Assembly (NCBI GenBank): GCA_025144245.1
Contig: JALXXC010000004.1
Location: forward strand, 124,001-188,000
Direction: 5' to 3'
DNA: 64,000 nt
Origin: Corynebacterium sp. p3-SID1145
GTDB taxonomy: Bacteria; Actinomycetota; Actinomycetes; Mycobacteriales; Mycobacteriaceae
Shown here: positions 27,814-37,832 of the stretch, piece after piece
Layout: each line of letters begins with the position of its first letter
Position numbering within the stretch: position 1 is the stretch's first letter
The notes under the pieces: model-generated
What the model was told of the DNA's origin: nothing
Seen by the model: the letters and a program-made list of their open reading frames with translations, nothing else
Databases searched by the model: none
Position numbers and translations under genes: made by a program

Positions 27814-28683
27814 GTGACACACCAACCGCCCCGCCGACCTGACCGCCCAAACCGTCCGAGCCGCTTGAGCCGTCCGAGCCGTTCCGAAGAGGACCGCCTC
27901 GAGCACGGAGATGCCCGGCCGCTGCCGCAGGAGATCTACATGCGGCGCCGCGTGGCCGCCGCCGCGGTGATTCTCGCCGTTGTGGCCCTGGTGGTGTGGG
28001 CACTGACTGCTGTGGCCCGTTCGGGCGGCGGCGACGAGGCTTCCGAGACTCCTCCGCCTCCGCCGTCGACTTTGGTGACCACGCCGACTGAGCCGAACCC
28101 GGGGGAGTCAGGTGAGTCGGGTGAGTCTGGCACGGACACCACCACGAGCGGGACTGATTCGACGGGCACCGAAGCGAAGTCGAGCGACGCAGCAGCGACC
28201 GAGGAGAAGCCCGGCTCGTCCGAGGGGGCCGAACCCACTGGCGAGAAGGATGCCGCGGCTCTGGCCGCGAAGAAGACGTGCGAGCTGCAGGACCTGCAGC
28301 TGACCACCGAGTTGAACAAGACGGCGTTCGCGCCCGGTGAGCCGGCGGACGAGCGCAAGTTCAGCGTCCTCATCCACAACCCCACCGGCGGGGACTGCGT
28401 CATCAACACCGACGATAATCAGCTGCGCTTCGCCGCCTTCTCCATTGCGCGCGAGGGCTACCAGCAGATCTGGAGCGACACCGACTGCAACAAGCCCATG
28501 ATCACCGGCAAGGAGACGTTCCCGGCCGGCGAGACCCGCAAGTTCACGGCGGCGTGGTCTGGCCTGGACTCCGCACCCGATCGTTGCGATGCCCGCCAGC
28601 CCGCCGCCCCCGGCGCCTACGCCGCCGTCGGCTTCCTGGGCGAGAACAGCTCCGATCCGGTGACCTTCAATATCACCGGCTAG
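27814..28683 (+). CDS. Conserved single-pass membrane protein next to disA
   Basis: A 289-residue protein from GTG 27814. It has a basic cytoplasmic N-terminus (about 45 residues, RP-rich), one transmembrane helix (about 46-68), an acidic Ser/Thr/Glu linker with GESGESGESG, and an outside beta domain containing three or four cysteines (TCELQDLQLT, GDCVINTDD, SDTDCNKP, DRCDARQP). Position and layout match the membrane protein lying between can and disA in mycobacteria. No function is known to me. Confidence 0.7.
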   Translation: MTHQPPRRPDRPNRPSRLSRPSRSEEDRLEHGDARPLPQEIYMRRRVAAAAVILAVVALVVWALTAVARSGGGDEASETPPPPPSTLVTTPTEPNPGESGESGESGTDTTTSGTDSTGTEAKSSDAAATEEKPGSSEGAEPTGEKDAAALAAKKTCELQDLQLTTELNKTAFAPGEPADERKFSVLIHNPTGGDCVINTDDNQLRFAAFSIAREGYQQIWSDTDCNKPMITGKETFPAGETRKFTAAWSGLDSAPDRCDARQPAAPGAYAAVGFLGENSSDPVTFNITG

Positions 28684-28723
28684 CTGAAGCTGCGCCGCCC
28701 ACCCCCGCAGGCTCGGACCGCAC

Positions 28724-29764
28724 CTAGACGATCCGGCGCAGCCCTTCCACAATGTGGCGCGCCCACAGCGGCGACACGTGCTCGGCCTCGGCGATCTGCT
28801 CGGCGTCGGCGACCCGAATCGCGTCAAGGTCGCCGAACTGGGCGACGATGCGGTCGATGAGGGATTTCTGCACCCGCGGAATGCGGGACAGCGCCCGGTA
28901 CCCGCGCGGGGTGACCGCCTCCATGAGGCTCTCCTCGGTCGCGGGCAGACCCAGAATGCTGGCTAGCGCGGAGGTGCTCAACAGCTCGGAGTCGGGGAGG
29001 AGGTCGAGGGAGTCGATGGTGTCGTCGATAAGCGAATTGCTCGGCGTGCCCTCCGCGACGAGGTAGTCGCACACCAGCATGGCGATGTCGTGGTAGATGT
29101 TGCCGCGCAGCTCGATGAGCTGGAGACGCAGCTGCCGCGCGTCGGAGCCGAGCTCGAGGATCTGGTCGTCAACGTCGCGGGCGGCGCGCTGCAGGAGCAG
29201 CTGGCGCTGAAGGAGGTGCAGGACGTCCTCGACCGTGGCGTAGCGGTTCATCTCCGCGACGCTGAGGCGCTGGTTCGCCTTATCGACGCGCAAACGGTAC
29301 TGCTCCACCGTCGCGATCGCCTGGCGGGCGCGCGTCATCATCACGCCGGGCTCCTCGATCGCGTGGCGTTTGCCGTCGGCGTAGACCGTGAGGATGCCCA
29401 TCGACGCCGACACCGACACAACCGGCACTCCCGTGTGCAGGGCCGTGCGCTCGGCGGCGCGGTGGCGGGTGCCCGTCTCGGAGGTCGGGAACGTCGGCGA
29501 CGGCACGAGCTGGACGTTGGCGCGGGTGATGCGGGTGGCGTCGCCAGAAAGAATGACGGCACCGTCCATCTTCGCCAGCTCGCGCAGCAGCGTCGGGGTG
29601 AACGGCACGTCGAATTCGATGCCGCCGTCGCAGATTTCGGCGACCTCGGGGCCGTTGCCGATCACGATGAGTGCGCCTGTGCGGCCGCGTTTGATGCGCT
29701 CGAGCCCGTCACGCAGCTCAGTGCCGGGCGCGAGACGCTGGAGCGTGTCACGCATGAAGGTCAT
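28724..29764 (-). CDS. disA: DNA integrity scanning diadenylate cyclase DisA
   Basis: It makes the second messenger c-di-AMP from two ATP and scans DNA for branched structures. The 346 residues contain the DAC motifs MDGAVILSGDATRI (DGA) and GTRHRAAERTALHTG (RHR), a central helical linker and a C-terminal helix-hairpin-helix DNA-binding domain (YRALSRIPRVQKSLIDRIVA). The start is ATG 29764. It follows radA after 12 bases, an arrangement conserved in actinobacteria; RadA is known to restrain DisA. Confidence 0.95.
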   Translation of the reverse strand: MTFMRDTLQRLAPGTELRDGLERIKRGRTGALIVIGNGPEVAEICDGGIEFDVPFTPTLLRELAKMDGAVILSGDATRITRANVQLVPSPTFPTSETGTRHRAAERTALHTGVPVVSVSASMGILTVYADGKRHAIEEPGVMMTRARQAIATVEQYRLRVDKANQRLSVAEMNRYATVEDVLHLLQRQLLLQRAARDVDDQILELGSDARQLRLQLIELRGNIYHDIAMLVCDYLVAEGTPSNSLIDDTIDSLDLLPDSELLSTSALASILGLPATEESLMEAVTPRGYRALSRIPRVQKSLIDRIVAQFGDLDAIRVADAEQIAEAEHVSPLWARHIVEGLRRIV

Positions 29765-29776
29765 AAGAAACGCAGT

Positions 29777-31222
29777 CTACTTTCGCTTGTCGACGCACGC
29801 GATCGCCTCCCCCAGCGTCCCCACCTCCTCGACCCGCATGGCTGGGACGTTGGGGGAGCTGTTGGCTCGGCCCGCGGGGACGATCGCGTGTTCGTAGCCC
29901 AGGCGGGCCGCTTCAGTGAGACGGCGCTCCAGGTTGGGGACCCGGCGCAACTCGCCAGCGAGGCCGACTTCGCCGATGACGACGGTTTTGGACGGCAGCG
30001 GCTGGTTGTGCAGGCTCGACCAGGTCGCAAGGGCCACTGCGAGATCCGTGGCGGTTTCTGTGATGCGCATGCCGCCGACTGTGGCGACGTAGGCGTCCTT
30101 GTCGTTCGTGCGCTCCCCGCAGCGCGCCTGGAGGACCGCGAGGACCATAGGCACCCGGTTAAAGTCGAGGCCCGTCACGACGCGGCGCGGCGACTTGTTC
30201 ACCGGGTCGACCGTGAGCGCCTGGACCTCCGCGAGAATGGGGCGCACACCGTCCATCGCGACAGTGACAGCCGAGCCGTCCGGCGTCTGCCCGCGGTGGG
30301 AGAGGAACAAGCCGGAGGGGTCGGGGACCTCCCGGATTCCGTCGGCCGTCTGCTCGAAGCAACCGACCTCGTCGGTGGCACCGAAGCGGTTCTTCATGCC
30401 GCGAAGCATGCGCAGGCTCGTTTGCCGGTCGCCTTCGAAGGTGAGGACGACATCGACCAGGTGCTCCAGCACCCGCGGGCCCGCGACGTTGCCGTCCTTG
30501 GTCACGTGCCCGACGAGGAGGATCGGAAGGTTGGTCGTCTTCGCCAGGGTGGTCAGCGCCGCAGTCACCGCGCGCGATTGCGCGACGCCGCCAGCCACGC
30601 CCTCGACGCCGGGTGCCTGCATCGTCTGCACCGAGTCGACGATCAGCAAGCTCGGCTTCACCGCGTCGACGTGGCCGAAGACCACATCCAAATTGGATTC
30701 CGAGGCGAGGAAGAGCCTGTCGTTGAGCCCGCCCGTGCGCTCCGCGCGGCCGCGGACTTGGGCAGCGGATTCCTCCGCGGTGACGTAGAGGGCGGTGCGG
30801 CCGGAACCGGACTCGGACTTGGAATCGGAGCCGGACTCTGGTCCGGAGACGGAGTCGGCGGAGGCCCAGCGGCTGGCGACCTCGAGAAGCAGCGTGGACT
30901 TGCCCACGCCAGGTTCGCCGGAGAGGAGAACCACTGACCCGGGAACAACGCCTCCGCCGAGGACGCGGTCGAGCTCGGAAATGCCGGAAGGGCGTCGATA
31001 AGCGGCGCTCGCGGCGATCTTCGTGATTGGCTGCGCGGCGCTCGTGGGCGTCAACCCGCGGGGAGCTGGGCCCGCGGGGCCTACGGAGGAGGCGGCGGCA
31101 GAACGCGGCGCGCTAGCCTGCTCCTGGAGAGTGCCCCACGCGCCGCATTCGGGGCAGCGGCCGAGCCATTTCGGCGACGAGTAGCCGCACTCGGAACACG
31201 TGTGGACGGTGCGCTTCTTCAT
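29777..31222 (-). CDS. radA: DNA repair protein RadA
   Basis: This branch-migration ATPase of homologous recombination has 481 residues. It has an N-terminal zinc finger (HTCSECGYSSPKWLGRCPEC), Walker A LLSGEPGVGKSTLLLEVA, the RadA-specific MKNRFGATDEVGCFE (KNRFG) and a C-terminal Lon-like domain (GLAGELRRVPNLERRL). A Ser/Asp/Gly insertion (SGPESGSDSKSESGSGRT) follows Walker A. It starts at ATG 31222, 18 bases after the lpqE-like stop, and is probably co-transcribed with disA. Confidence 0.95.
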   Translation of the reverse strand: MKKRTVHTCSECGYSSPKWLGRCPECGAWGTLQEQASAPRSAAASSVGPAGPAPRGLTPTSAAQPITKIAASAAYRRPSGISELDRVLGGGVVPGSVVLLSGEPGVGKSTLLLEVASRWASADSVSGPESGSDSKSESGSGRTALYVTAEESAAQVRGRAERTGGLNDRLFLASESNLDVVFGHVDAVKPSLLIVDSVQTMQAPGVEGVAGGVAQSRAVTAALTTLAKTTNLPILLVGHVTKDGNVAGPRVLEHLVDVVLTFEGDRQTSLRMLRGMKNRFGATDEVGCFEQTADGIREVPDPSGLFLSHRGQTPDGSAVTVAMDGVRPILAEVQALTVDPVNKSPRRVVTGLDFNRVPMVLAVLQARCGERTNDKDAYVATVGGMRITETATDLAVALATWSSLHNQPLPSKTVVIGEVGLAGELRRVPNLERRLTEAARLGYEHAIVPAGRANSSPNVPAMRVEEVGTLGEAIACVDKRK

Positions 31223-31240
31223 CGCGGGCCGGCCGGGAGC

Positions 31241-31855
31241 TTAGTGGGAGGTGTGCCCTTCGTGGGCCTGCTCGGCCTCGGGCTGACGGTGGGTCTTGCC
31301 GGACTCGACGGTCGGAGCGGAGATGGTGGCGAGTGCCTCGACCTTGCCCGAATCGAACGTGAAGGTGACGGGCAGGTTGCCGCCGTACGCGTACTCGCGG
31401 TTGTTCAGCTCGGTCTTGACGTACTGGATCTTGTCCAGGTCCGTCTGGGGCAGGTTGTCCAGGCCGTCCGCGGAGTCGCCGACGATGGACGTGTTGTACG
31501 GCATCGGGGCGACGGAGCCGAGCTGCACGTTCTGGCCGTCGACCTCGACGGACTGCAGCTGGTGGTCGCGCATATCGTAGTCCTGGTTCGTGGCGGTGAA
31601 CTTTAGGGCTGCCTCGCCGTTCTCGTCGAGGAGGACGGTGACGTCGCGGACGGCCACGGAACCGTCTTCAGTCTGGGCGCTGGCGCCGTTGACAGCCGCG
31701 ACCTGGGAAGAGGTCTGGGTGATCTGGCCTGCCGAGCATGCGGCGAGCAGCAAAGCGGATGCGGCGGCGACCGAAACAGCGCCACCGCGGCGTGCGACCG
31801 ACTTCAGGGACTTCACGTCGATGTCCTCCATAGAGATTTCTTTAAGGCGTATCAC
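31241..31855 (-). CDS. lpqE: LpqE-like lipoprotein
   Basis: The signal sequence with lipobox LLAAC (around residue 40 from GTG 31855) shows a membrane-anchored lipoprotein. The mature part has a beta-rich core ([20 protein letters not shown], then [16 protein letters not shown]) and a His-containing end, EGHTSH. Position between radA and carD is that of lpqE in mycobacteria. An internal ATG eight codons in (31831) may be the true start. Function unknown; a copper-chaperone-like fold is possible but unproven. Confidence 0.7.
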   Translation of the reverse strand: MIRLKEISMEDIDVKSLKSVARRGGAVSVAAASALLLAACSAGQITQTSSQVAAVNGASAQTEDGSVAVRDVTVLLDENGEAALKFTATNQDYDMRDHQLQSVEVDGQNVQLGSVAPMPYNTSIVGDSADGLDNLPQTDLDKIQYVKTELNNREYAYGGNLPVTFTFDSGKVEALATISAPTVESGKTHRQPEAEQAHEGHTSH

Positions 31856-32026
31856 CGAATCACCTTAGCCTTTCGGCAGCCCCAATACACAGTTTGTGTG
31901 CCGACCGGAGACATACCGCACGCCCAAACAGGGGTCATCCGGGGGTATCCGGGCAGGCCCGGCAGGGGCAACGGGGCAGGTGCTAGGATCGTCATGTTGA
32001 TTCGAACCCCCGAAAGAGGAGATTTC

Positions 32027-32620
32027 ATGGATTTCACAGTCGGAGAAGTGGTCGTCTACCCGCACCACGGTGCGGCCCGTATCGCCGACATTGAAAAGCG
32101 TGAGATGGGCGGGGAGGAGCTCGACTTCCTGGTCCTGAATATCCTGCAGTCCGATCTTTCGGTGCGCGTGCCCGTGAAGAACGCCGAGTTGGTCGGCGTC
32201 CGCGATGTCGTGGGGGAGGAGGGCCTGCGCAAGGTCTTCTCGGTCCTGCGCGAAACGGACGTCGAGGAGGCCGGCAACTGGTCCCGCCGCTACAAGGCCA
32301 ACCAGGAGCGTTTGGCGTCCGGCGACATCAACAAGGTCGCTGAGGTTGTGCGCGATCTGTGGCGCCGCGACCAGGGCCGCGGGCTGTCTGCGGGTGAGAA
32401 GCGCATGCTGGGCAAGGCCCGCCAGATCCTCGTCGGCGAGCTCGCGCTCGCGGAGCCGGTGGACGAGAAGAAGGCCGACGGCATGGAGAAGGAGATCCAG
32501 GCGGTGATCGCGCGGCATGTGGAGCAGGGGCTCGTCGAAAAGCCGCGCGAAGATTTCGATCCTGAGGACGATGTCGATCTCGACGACCTCAGCTTCGACG
32601 ACGATGACAGCGAGGACTAG
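32027..32620 (+). CDS. carD: CarD-family transcriptional regulator
   Basis: CarD binds RNA polymerase and stabilises open complexes at rRNA and many other promoters. The 197 residues from ATG 32027 (AAGAGGAG upstream) begin [19 protein letters not shown], the RNA-polymerase-interacting domain, and continue into the helical DNA-binding part ([39 protein letters not shown]). The C-terminus carries a long acidic tail ([20 protein letters not shown]) beyond the mycobacterial length. Its end overlaps ispD by 17 bases. Confidence 0.95.
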   Translation: MDFTVGEVVVYPHHGAARIADIEKREMGGEELDFLVLNILQSDLSVRVPVKNAELVGVRDVVGEEGLRKVFSVLRETDVEEAGNWSRRYKANQERLASGDINKVAEVVRDLWRRDQGRGLSAGEKRMLGKARQILVGELALAEPVDEKKADGMEKEIQAVIARHVEQGLVEKPREDFDPEDDVDLDDLSFDDDDSED

Positions 32621-33362
32621 CTCCCCCGTCGTCGCGCTTGTTGCCGCCGCCGGGCGTGGGACGCGGCTCGGCGCCGAGATTCCGAAGGCGTACGTGCAGC
32701 TGCGCGGCCGGTCACTGTTGGAGCGGTCGGTCACGGCGATGGAGACGTCCGAGATCGTCGACAGGATCGGCGTGATCGTCAGCCCTGACATGGAGCCTCT
32801 TGCGCGGCGGTTGCTGCGCGGCCACGACATCCAGTTCATTCACGGTGCGGGCGAGCGCGCGGAGTCCGTGTGGGAGGGCCTGAAGGCACTTTCGCTTAAC
32901 GACGCCACCGTCCTCATCCACGACGCCGCCCGCGCCCTCACCCCTCCAGGCATGATCGCCCGCGTGGCGCGCGCCGTGCTCGACGGGGCCTCGGCTGTCG
33001 TGCCTGTTGTGCCTGTCGCTGACACGATCAAGCGCGTCACCGCGGACGGCGCGGCTGTCGTGGACACCCCCGATCGCGCCACTTTGCGTGCCGTGCAGAC
33101 ACCTCAGGGCTTCGACTTGGCGACCCTGCGCGCCGCGAACGAGAAATACTTTGCGCAGGGTGGTGCCGCCGCTTCCGGCTTCACCGCCACCGATGACGCC
33201 AGCTTGATGGAATGGTTCGGTGCCCCTGTGACGGCGGTGCAGGGCGACCCGATGGCGTTCAAGATCACCACCCCGATCGACCTGGTGCTCGCGGAAAGGA
33301 TCACCGACGAGGCGGAACCGACTGTCTTCGATGTCCCGGCTTCGATGCCCCCGGGCAGCTAG
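32604..33362 (+). CDS. ispD: 2-C-methyl-D-erythritol 4-phosphate cytidylyltransferase
   Basis: Third step of the MEP isoprenoid pathway: MEP plus CTP to CDP-ME. The 252 residues have the nucleotidyltransferase start [20 protein letters not shown], the LIHDAARAL motif and the ADTIKRV and [10 protein letters not shown] motifs. ATG 32604 overlaps the acidic end of carD. ispF follows 10 bases on, as in most actinobacteria. Confidence 0.94.
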   Translation: MTARTSSPVVALVAAAGRGTRLGAEIPKAYVQLRGRSLLERSVTAMETSEIVDRIGVIVSPDMEPLARRLLRGHDIQFIHGAGERAESVWEGLKALSLNDATVLIHDAARALTPPGMIARVARAVLDGASAVVPVVPVADTIKRVTADGAAVVDTPDRATLRAVQTPQGFDLATLRAANEKYFAQGGAAASGFTATDDASLMEWFGAPVTAVQGDPMAFKITTPIDLVLAERITDEAEPTVFDVPASMPPGS

Positions 33363-33372
33363 TCTCGGGGGC

Positions 33373-33855
33373 ATGACTGATTTGCGCGTCGGAACTGCGT
33401 TTGATGCCCACCAGATTCAGGAGGGCAAGCCGTGCTGGCTCGCGGGCCTTCTGTTCGAGGACGTTCCCGGGTGCGAAGGGCACTCGGACGGGGATGTGGT
33501 CTCCCACGCGATCGTGGACGCGGTGCTCTCGGCGGCGGGTCTGGGGGATCTGGGGAGCTTCGTCGGCGTCGGCCGCCCAGAGTACGCGGGTGTGACGGGG
33601 GCGCAACTGCTCACCGAGTTGCAGGAGCAACTCGACGCGGAGGGATTCCGCGTGGTGAATGTTTCGGCGCAGTTGATCGCCCAGACCCCGAAGCTGGGGT
33701 CGGTTCGCGGGGAGGCGCAGCGGGTTCTGTCGGAGGCGCTCGGAGCGCCGGTGTCGGTGAGCGCGACGACAACGGACCACATGGGCTTCACCGGCTCCGG
33801 TGAGGGACGGGCGGCGACGGCCGCCGCGCTCGTGGAACGAAAGTGCCAACCCTAA
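33373..33855 (+). CDS. ispF: 2-C-methyl-D-erythritol 2,4-cyclodiphosphate synthase
   Basis: It cyclises CDP-ME 2-phosphate in the MEP pathway. The 160 residues show [20 protein letters not shown] (metal-binding D-x-H), the [20 protein letters not shown] signature and the C-terminal [22 protein letters not shown] overlaps the ispD stop and lies 7 bases before ATG, so ispF may also have its own leaderless start. In mycobacteria cysS follows directly; here three secreted-protein genes intervene. Confidence 0.94.
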   Translation: MTDLRVGTAFDAHQIQEGKPCWLAGLLFEDVPGCEGHSDGDVVSHAIVDAVLSAAGLGDLGSFVGVGRPEYAGVTGAQLLTELQEQLDAEGFRVVNVSAQLIAQTPKLGSVRGEAQRVLSEALGAPVSVSATTTDHMGFTGSGEGRAATAAALVERKCQP

Positions 33856-33920
33856 GAACTTAAGTCCCTTACCTGCATTTTCAGGTTCCATTCAGCGCAT
33901 GGCACGGTTACGTTGAGGTC

Positions 33921-35192
33921 ATGCGAAAAATAAAGACTCGGACTCGGGCCCTGGCTGTTGTCGTGGCACTGGCTGTCGTGCACGCGCCCGCCGCAGCCAC
34001 TGCCGGCGCCGCTGTGCCGGCAATGCCGCAGGGCTACCCGATTGAGAACTTCGGCACGAAGTGCGGGGACGGTGTGACTCCGGAGTGGCGGTACGCGGAG
34101 ACGGCGCGCCGCTACCTCGCGGACGGCACCGTCCAGTTCACCAACCGCACCGACCAGACCGTTCCCTACACCGCGACAGTGGAGACGGGAACCAACCACA
34201 AGATCGAAGCCAATTCGAAGGCGGCCCTCCCGAACGGCTGGGACACCACGGCGAAGACGGACATCGGCCTGAAGGAGTCCAACGGCTGGATCGAGGGCGA
34301 GACCTTCGGCCCCATCAAGCTCGGCCCGGGGGAGTCCTTCCGCGTGGATTACGGAGTGCTTGAGAAGGACTTCATCTCCATGTTCATCACTTGTGACGAT
34401 GGTGTGCTCCAAAACGCTCCGGGTGCGAACGTCATCCGCGGCACCGGTCCGGCGGAGCGCTACGCGTTCGCCTACATCATCAAGGCGGACGGATCCATGT
34501 CCAACTTGGCGATGGAAATTCCGGCGCGCGCCGAGGGCGCCAACTCGAAGCCGGCGGGCCAGACGTACACGGCGACGTCGGGGCCGAGCCTGGAGAAGAT
34601 CGCCAGTGAACGCGACATGACCGTCAAGCCCGACGCCAGCTTCCGTCGCGACGCCGACTGGCCGACGGAGGGGCAGCCAGCGCGCAAGGGCGACATGTCG
34701 TACTACCCGTACGACATTGAGGCGGTCACGCCGACGTTCCGCAAGCCCGGCTATTCCCAGGACTTCCTGAACTGGTCGAAGGGCGACTACACCTTCCGGC
34801 CCGTGACCGATTACGTCGTCGGCGCCGAGAACAACCAGTACGTCAACTGGATGGGCGACAACGGCCGCCTCCCGGCCGGCTGGCTCACGTCTGTCGGAGC
34901 CGTCAAGCGGGCGTACATGCCGGTGGGCACCGAGCTGAAACCGATCGACTTGAAGCCCGGCGAGCGCGTGCGCGTCGAATACGGGACCACGATGACCCGG
35001 ATCAACTACCGGGAGATCTCCGCCGGCCGAGACGGCAACTACTCCCGGATCACGGCCCACCCGCAGTCCAGCGCCCCGACCGGTTTCTGGGCGGAGGCCA
35101 CGGTGAAGGCCCCGGACGGCACCACACGGACACTCGACGTCACCCCGGACGAGTACCGGAATCTCCCTGTCCCCACCCAGTCCTACCTCTAA
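33921..35192 (+). CDS. Secreted protein with two related beta domains (first of three)
   Basis: This 423-residue protein has a signal peptide (hydrophobic 10-22, cleavage near AAATAGA). The mature part begins MPQGYPIENFGTKC and has a first domain with TVQFTNRTDQTVPYTATV, GWIEGETFGPIKLGPGESF and a conserved cysteine. A second, similar domain near the C-terminus has the equivalent IDLKPGERVRVEYG. The alternating-residue central strands and V/L-x-PG turn recall beta-pore-forming (aerolysin/ETX-type) proteins and resemble the next two genes. This is a fold guess only. The gene lies between ispF and cysS and opens a three-gene secreted cluster. Confidence 0.6.
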   Translation: MRKIKTRTRALAVVVALAVVHAPAAATAGAAVPAMPQGYPIENFGTKCGDGVTPEWRYAETARRYLADGTVQFTNRTDQTVPYTATVETGTNHKIEANSKAALPNGWDTTAKTDIGLKESNGWIEGETFGPIKLGPGESFRVDYGVLEKDFISMFITCDDGVLQNAPGANVIRGTGPAERYAFAYIIKADGSMSNLAMEIPARAEGANSKPAGQTYTATSGPSLEKIASERDMTVKPDASFRRDADWPTEGQPARKGDMSYYPYDIEAVTPTFRKPGYSQDFLNWSKGDYTFRPVTDYVVGAENNQYVNWMGDNGRLPAGWLTSVGAVKRAYMPVGTELKPIDLKPGERVRVEYGTTMTRINYREISAGRDGNYSRITAHPQSSAPTGFWAEATVKAPDGTTRTLDVTPDEYRNLPVPTQSYL

Positions 35193-35240
35193 TAAGAACT
35201 AGAACCAGGCTCAAGCCCAGAACCAGAAAAGGATTCGACC

Positions 35241-35798
35241 ATGAAACGCATCATCGCCGCAGCCACCGCTGTGACCCTCGCTTTCGCCCCTGCTGCCAAC
35301 GCACTCCCGCAGCGCAACTTCGACGCGACCAACCCGACGACTATCGGCGAGCGCTGTGCCAACCCGGGCGACCGCGGCCAGACGGTCGAGATCGTCCGCA
35401 GCTACTTCGATGGCTCCGCCGGCACCTGGACGGTGTCCAACTACAACGACGAACCGCTGCCGCTGATCCGCACCATCAAGGAAACGAAGACCAAGACGTG
35501 GAACGTCAGCGCAGGTCTAAGCTTCGATGTTGCCAAGCTGATTCAGTTCACCTTCTCCACCAGCTACACCACCGAGCAATCCTACGAGGTCGGCGAGCAG
35601 GTCGGCCCTTACAACGTCGCCCCGGGCAAGACCGCCGTGATGCAGGCTGGCTGGATCGTCTCTGACTTCAAGGGCCAGGAGACAGTGTGCGGCAGCGACA
35701 ACACCTGGCAGGCCGCCGGCAACACGTTCACCGCGACGATGCCGAAGGAGCGCCACGTCCGCGTCAGCACCCGCGACAACATGGACTGGGGCGCCTAA
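35241..35798 (+). CDS. Secreted beta-rich protein (second of three)
   Basis: A 185-residue exported protein (signal peptide 1-21, ANA cleavage). LPQRNF, IGERCANPGDRG, WTVSNYNDEPLPL and QVGPYNVAPGKTAVMQAGW are shared in order with the next gene. Residues about 70-110 (WNVSAGLSFDVAKLIQFTFS) alternate polar and hydrophobic residues as in the membrane hairpin of aerolysin-type pore formers. There are two cysteines, probably paired. AAAAGGA stands before ATG. It abuts the third gene directly. No homologue could be checked. Confidence 0.65.
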   Translation: MKRIIAAATAVTLAFAPAANALPQRNFDATNPTTIGERCANPGDRGQTVEIVRSYFDGSAGTWTVSNYNDEPLPLIRTIKETKTKTWNVSAGLSFDVAKLIQFTFSTSYTTEQSYEVGEQVGPYNVAPGKTAVMQAGWIVSDFKGQETVCGSDNTWQAAGNTFTATMPKERHVRVSTRDNMDWGA

Positions 35799-36365
35799 AT
35801 GAGGAAATTCACCGCGGCGCTGTTGTCGGCTGCTGTCGTTGCCGGTCTCGCGGCGCCGGCGCAGGCGGCGGCACCGGAATTCGAGCTTCCGCAGCGCTGG
35901 AACGACGACCTGGCTCCGGGATCCCACTGCGCAACCCCGGGGCAGACGGACACGTACGTGACCGCGAAGAGGCGCTGGTTCAAGCAGACCGACGCAGCCA
36001 GTGTCGCGAACTTCACGGAGGAAGCCGTCCCGGTATCCCAGAACGTGAAGGAAAAGCGGGTGGAAACGCTCGAGGTGTCGGGCACCTTCACTCCGAAGGG
36101 CGACCTGGTGAAGAATGTCTCCCGCGCCTACGGCTGGAAGTACGTGCACCAGGTGACGTGGACGCTAAACCAGAAGGTCGGTCCGTACACACTCGCCCCG
36201 AATACCCAGGGGCGCCTCGTCTGGGGCTTTACCATGCTCGACGGTGACGCCCAGGATGTGCGGTGCGGGGAGGATCAGGTGTGGGGTGCCGTCGGCAAGC
36301 AATATGCTTTCACCCTTCCTGAAGCGCGGTATGCGGAGCTGAAGGTCGAATCTTCGGAACTGTAG
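35799..36365 (+). CDS. Secreted beta-rich protein (third of three), paralogue of the second
   Basis: The 188 residues begin with a signal peptide (AAPAQAAA cleavage). The mature part repeats the second protein's landmarks: ELPQRW, GSHCATPGQ, VANFTEEAVPV, QKVGPYTLAPNTQG and VRCGEDQVWGAVG. The start ATG follows the previous stop without a gap, so the two are translated together. cysS begins 10 bases after its stop. Function unknown; see the cluster finding. Confidence 0.65.
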   Translation: MRKFTAALLSAAVVAGLAAPAQAAAPEFELPQRWNDDLAPGSHCATPGQTDTYVTAKRRWFKQTDAASVANFTEEAVPVSQNVKEKRVETLEVSGTFTPKGDLVKNVSRAYGWKYVHQVTWTLNQKVGPYTLAPNTQGRLVWGFTMLDGDAQDVRCGEDQVWGAVGKQYAFTLPEARYAELKVESSEL

Positions 36366-36374
36366 ACTGCGGTT

Positions 36375-37829
36375 GTGACTCAACGCATTTTCGATACCGC
36401 GACCCGCACACTCCGTGACTTCGAACCTGTCCGCGCCGGGCATGTCTCGATGTACGTGTGCGGGGCGACGCCGCAATCTTCGCCGCACATCGGGCATCTG
36501 CGCTCGGGGGTGGCGTTCGACATTGTGCGCCGCTGGTTCGCCGCGAACGGCAACGACGTGGCGTTCGTCCGCAACGTGACGGATATCGACGACAAGATTC
36601 TCACCAAAGCCGCCGACAACGGCCGCCCGTGGTGGGAGTGGGTGTCCACGCACGAGCGCGAGTTCACGCGCGCCTACAACACGCTGAATGTGCTGCCGCC
36701 AAGCGTGGAGCCGCGTGCGACGGGGTTCGTGACGCAGATGGTCGAGTACATGCAGCGTCTCATTGACAACGGTTTCGCCTACGCGGCGGACGGGTCGGTG
36801 TACTTCGATGTCGCGGCGTGGGTCGCGGCGGACGGGTCGGATTACGGCTCGCTGTCGGGCAACCGCGTCGAGGAGATGGAGCAGGGCGAGTCCGATGTAC
36901 GCGGGAAGCGCGGTGCACACGACTTCGCCCTGTGGAAGGCGGCGAAGCCGGGGGAGCCGAGTTGGCCGACTCCGTGGGGCGACGGCCGCCCGGGCTGGCA
37001 CCTGGAGTGCTCGGCGATGTCCACGTGGTATCTCGGCGCGGAGTTCGACATCCACGGCGGCGGGCTCGACCTGCAGTTCCCGCACCACGAGAACGAGCAG
37101 GCGCAGTCGCACGCCGCGGGCGACGGTTTCGCGCACTACTGGATGCACAACCACTGGGTGACCATGGCTGGCGAGAAGATGTCGAAGTCGCTGGGCAACG
37201 TGCTGTCCATCGACAACATGCTCGAGGACGTGCGCCCGGTGGAGTTGCGCTATTACCTCGGTTCAGCGCACTACCGCAGCGTGCTCGAGTACTCGCCGGC
37301 GGCGCTGCAGGAAGCGGCAGTCGCTTATCGACGAATCGAGGACCTCATCTCCCGCACCTCCCGCTCCGGGCTCGTCGAACGCGGGACCTGGACCGACGGT
37401 TTCGCCGCCGCGATGAACGAGGATTTCGCTGTGCCTAAAGCCCTGGCCGAGATCCACAACACCGTGCGCGCGGCCAACAAGGCGCTCGCCGACGGAGATG
37501 CCGGAACCGCTCGTGAACTCGCCGGCTCGGTGCGCGCGATGACGGCTGTGCTCGGTGTCGACCCGGTGGAGTGGGTTGACAGGGCAGGCACTGCAGGCGC
37601 CGCGGGCGCTGGTGGTGCGGGCGCGGCTGGTGGCGCCGCCGCCGGTGATTCGGCGGGTGCCGCGGCTGCCCTCGATGTGCTGGTCACTGCGGAGCTGGAG
37701 CGCCGCGCGCAGGCCCGCGCCGAGAAAGACTGGGCCACCGCCGACGAGGTGCGCGACCGCCTCACTGCCGCGGGCATTGAAGTGACGGACACCGCTGATG
37801 GTGCGACGTGGGAGCTGAAGGGAAACTAG
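36375..37829 (+). CDS. cysS: Cysteinyl-tRNA synthetase with an Ala/Gly insert
   Basis: It charges tRNA-Cys. The 484 residues have the zinc cysteine region [20 protein letters not shown] (HIGH), [28 protein letters not shown], and the KMSKS loop [13 protein letters not shown]. Near residue 400-432 there is a low-complexity stretch of about 30 Ala and Gly (37585-37680), not part of the usual fold, before the C-terminal helix [20 protein letters not shown]. The start is GTG with TAGACT 6 bases upstream. rlmB follows after 3 bases. Confidence 0.94.
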   Translation: MTQRIFDTATRTLRDFEPVRAGHVSMYVCGATPQSSPHIGHLRSGVAFDIVRRWFAANGNDVAFVRNVTDIDDKILTKAADNGRPWWEWVSTHEREFTRAYNTLNVLPPSVEPRATGFVTQMVEYMQRLIDNGFAYAADGSVYFDVAAWVAADGSDYGSLSGNRVEEMEQGESDVRGKRGAHDFALWKAAKPGEPSWPTPWGDGRPGWHLECSAMSTWYLGAEFDIHGGGLDLQFPHHENEQAQSHAAGDGFAHYWMHNHWVTMAGEKMSKSLGNVLSIDNMLEDVRPVELRYYLGSAHYRSVLEYSPAALQEAAVAYRRIEDLISRTSRSGLVERGTWTDGFAAAMNEDFAVPKALAEIHNTVRAANKALADGDAGTARELAGSVRAMTAVLGVDPVEWVDRAGTAGAAGAGGAGAAGGAAAGDSAGAAAALDVLVTAELERRAQARAEKDWATADEVRDRLTAAGIEVTDTADGATWELKGN

Positions 37830-37832
37830 AGC

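Noticed and set aside
29090..30937. Long plus-strand frame opposite disA and radA
   Set aside because: The minus strand carries the complete DisA and RadA motifs.
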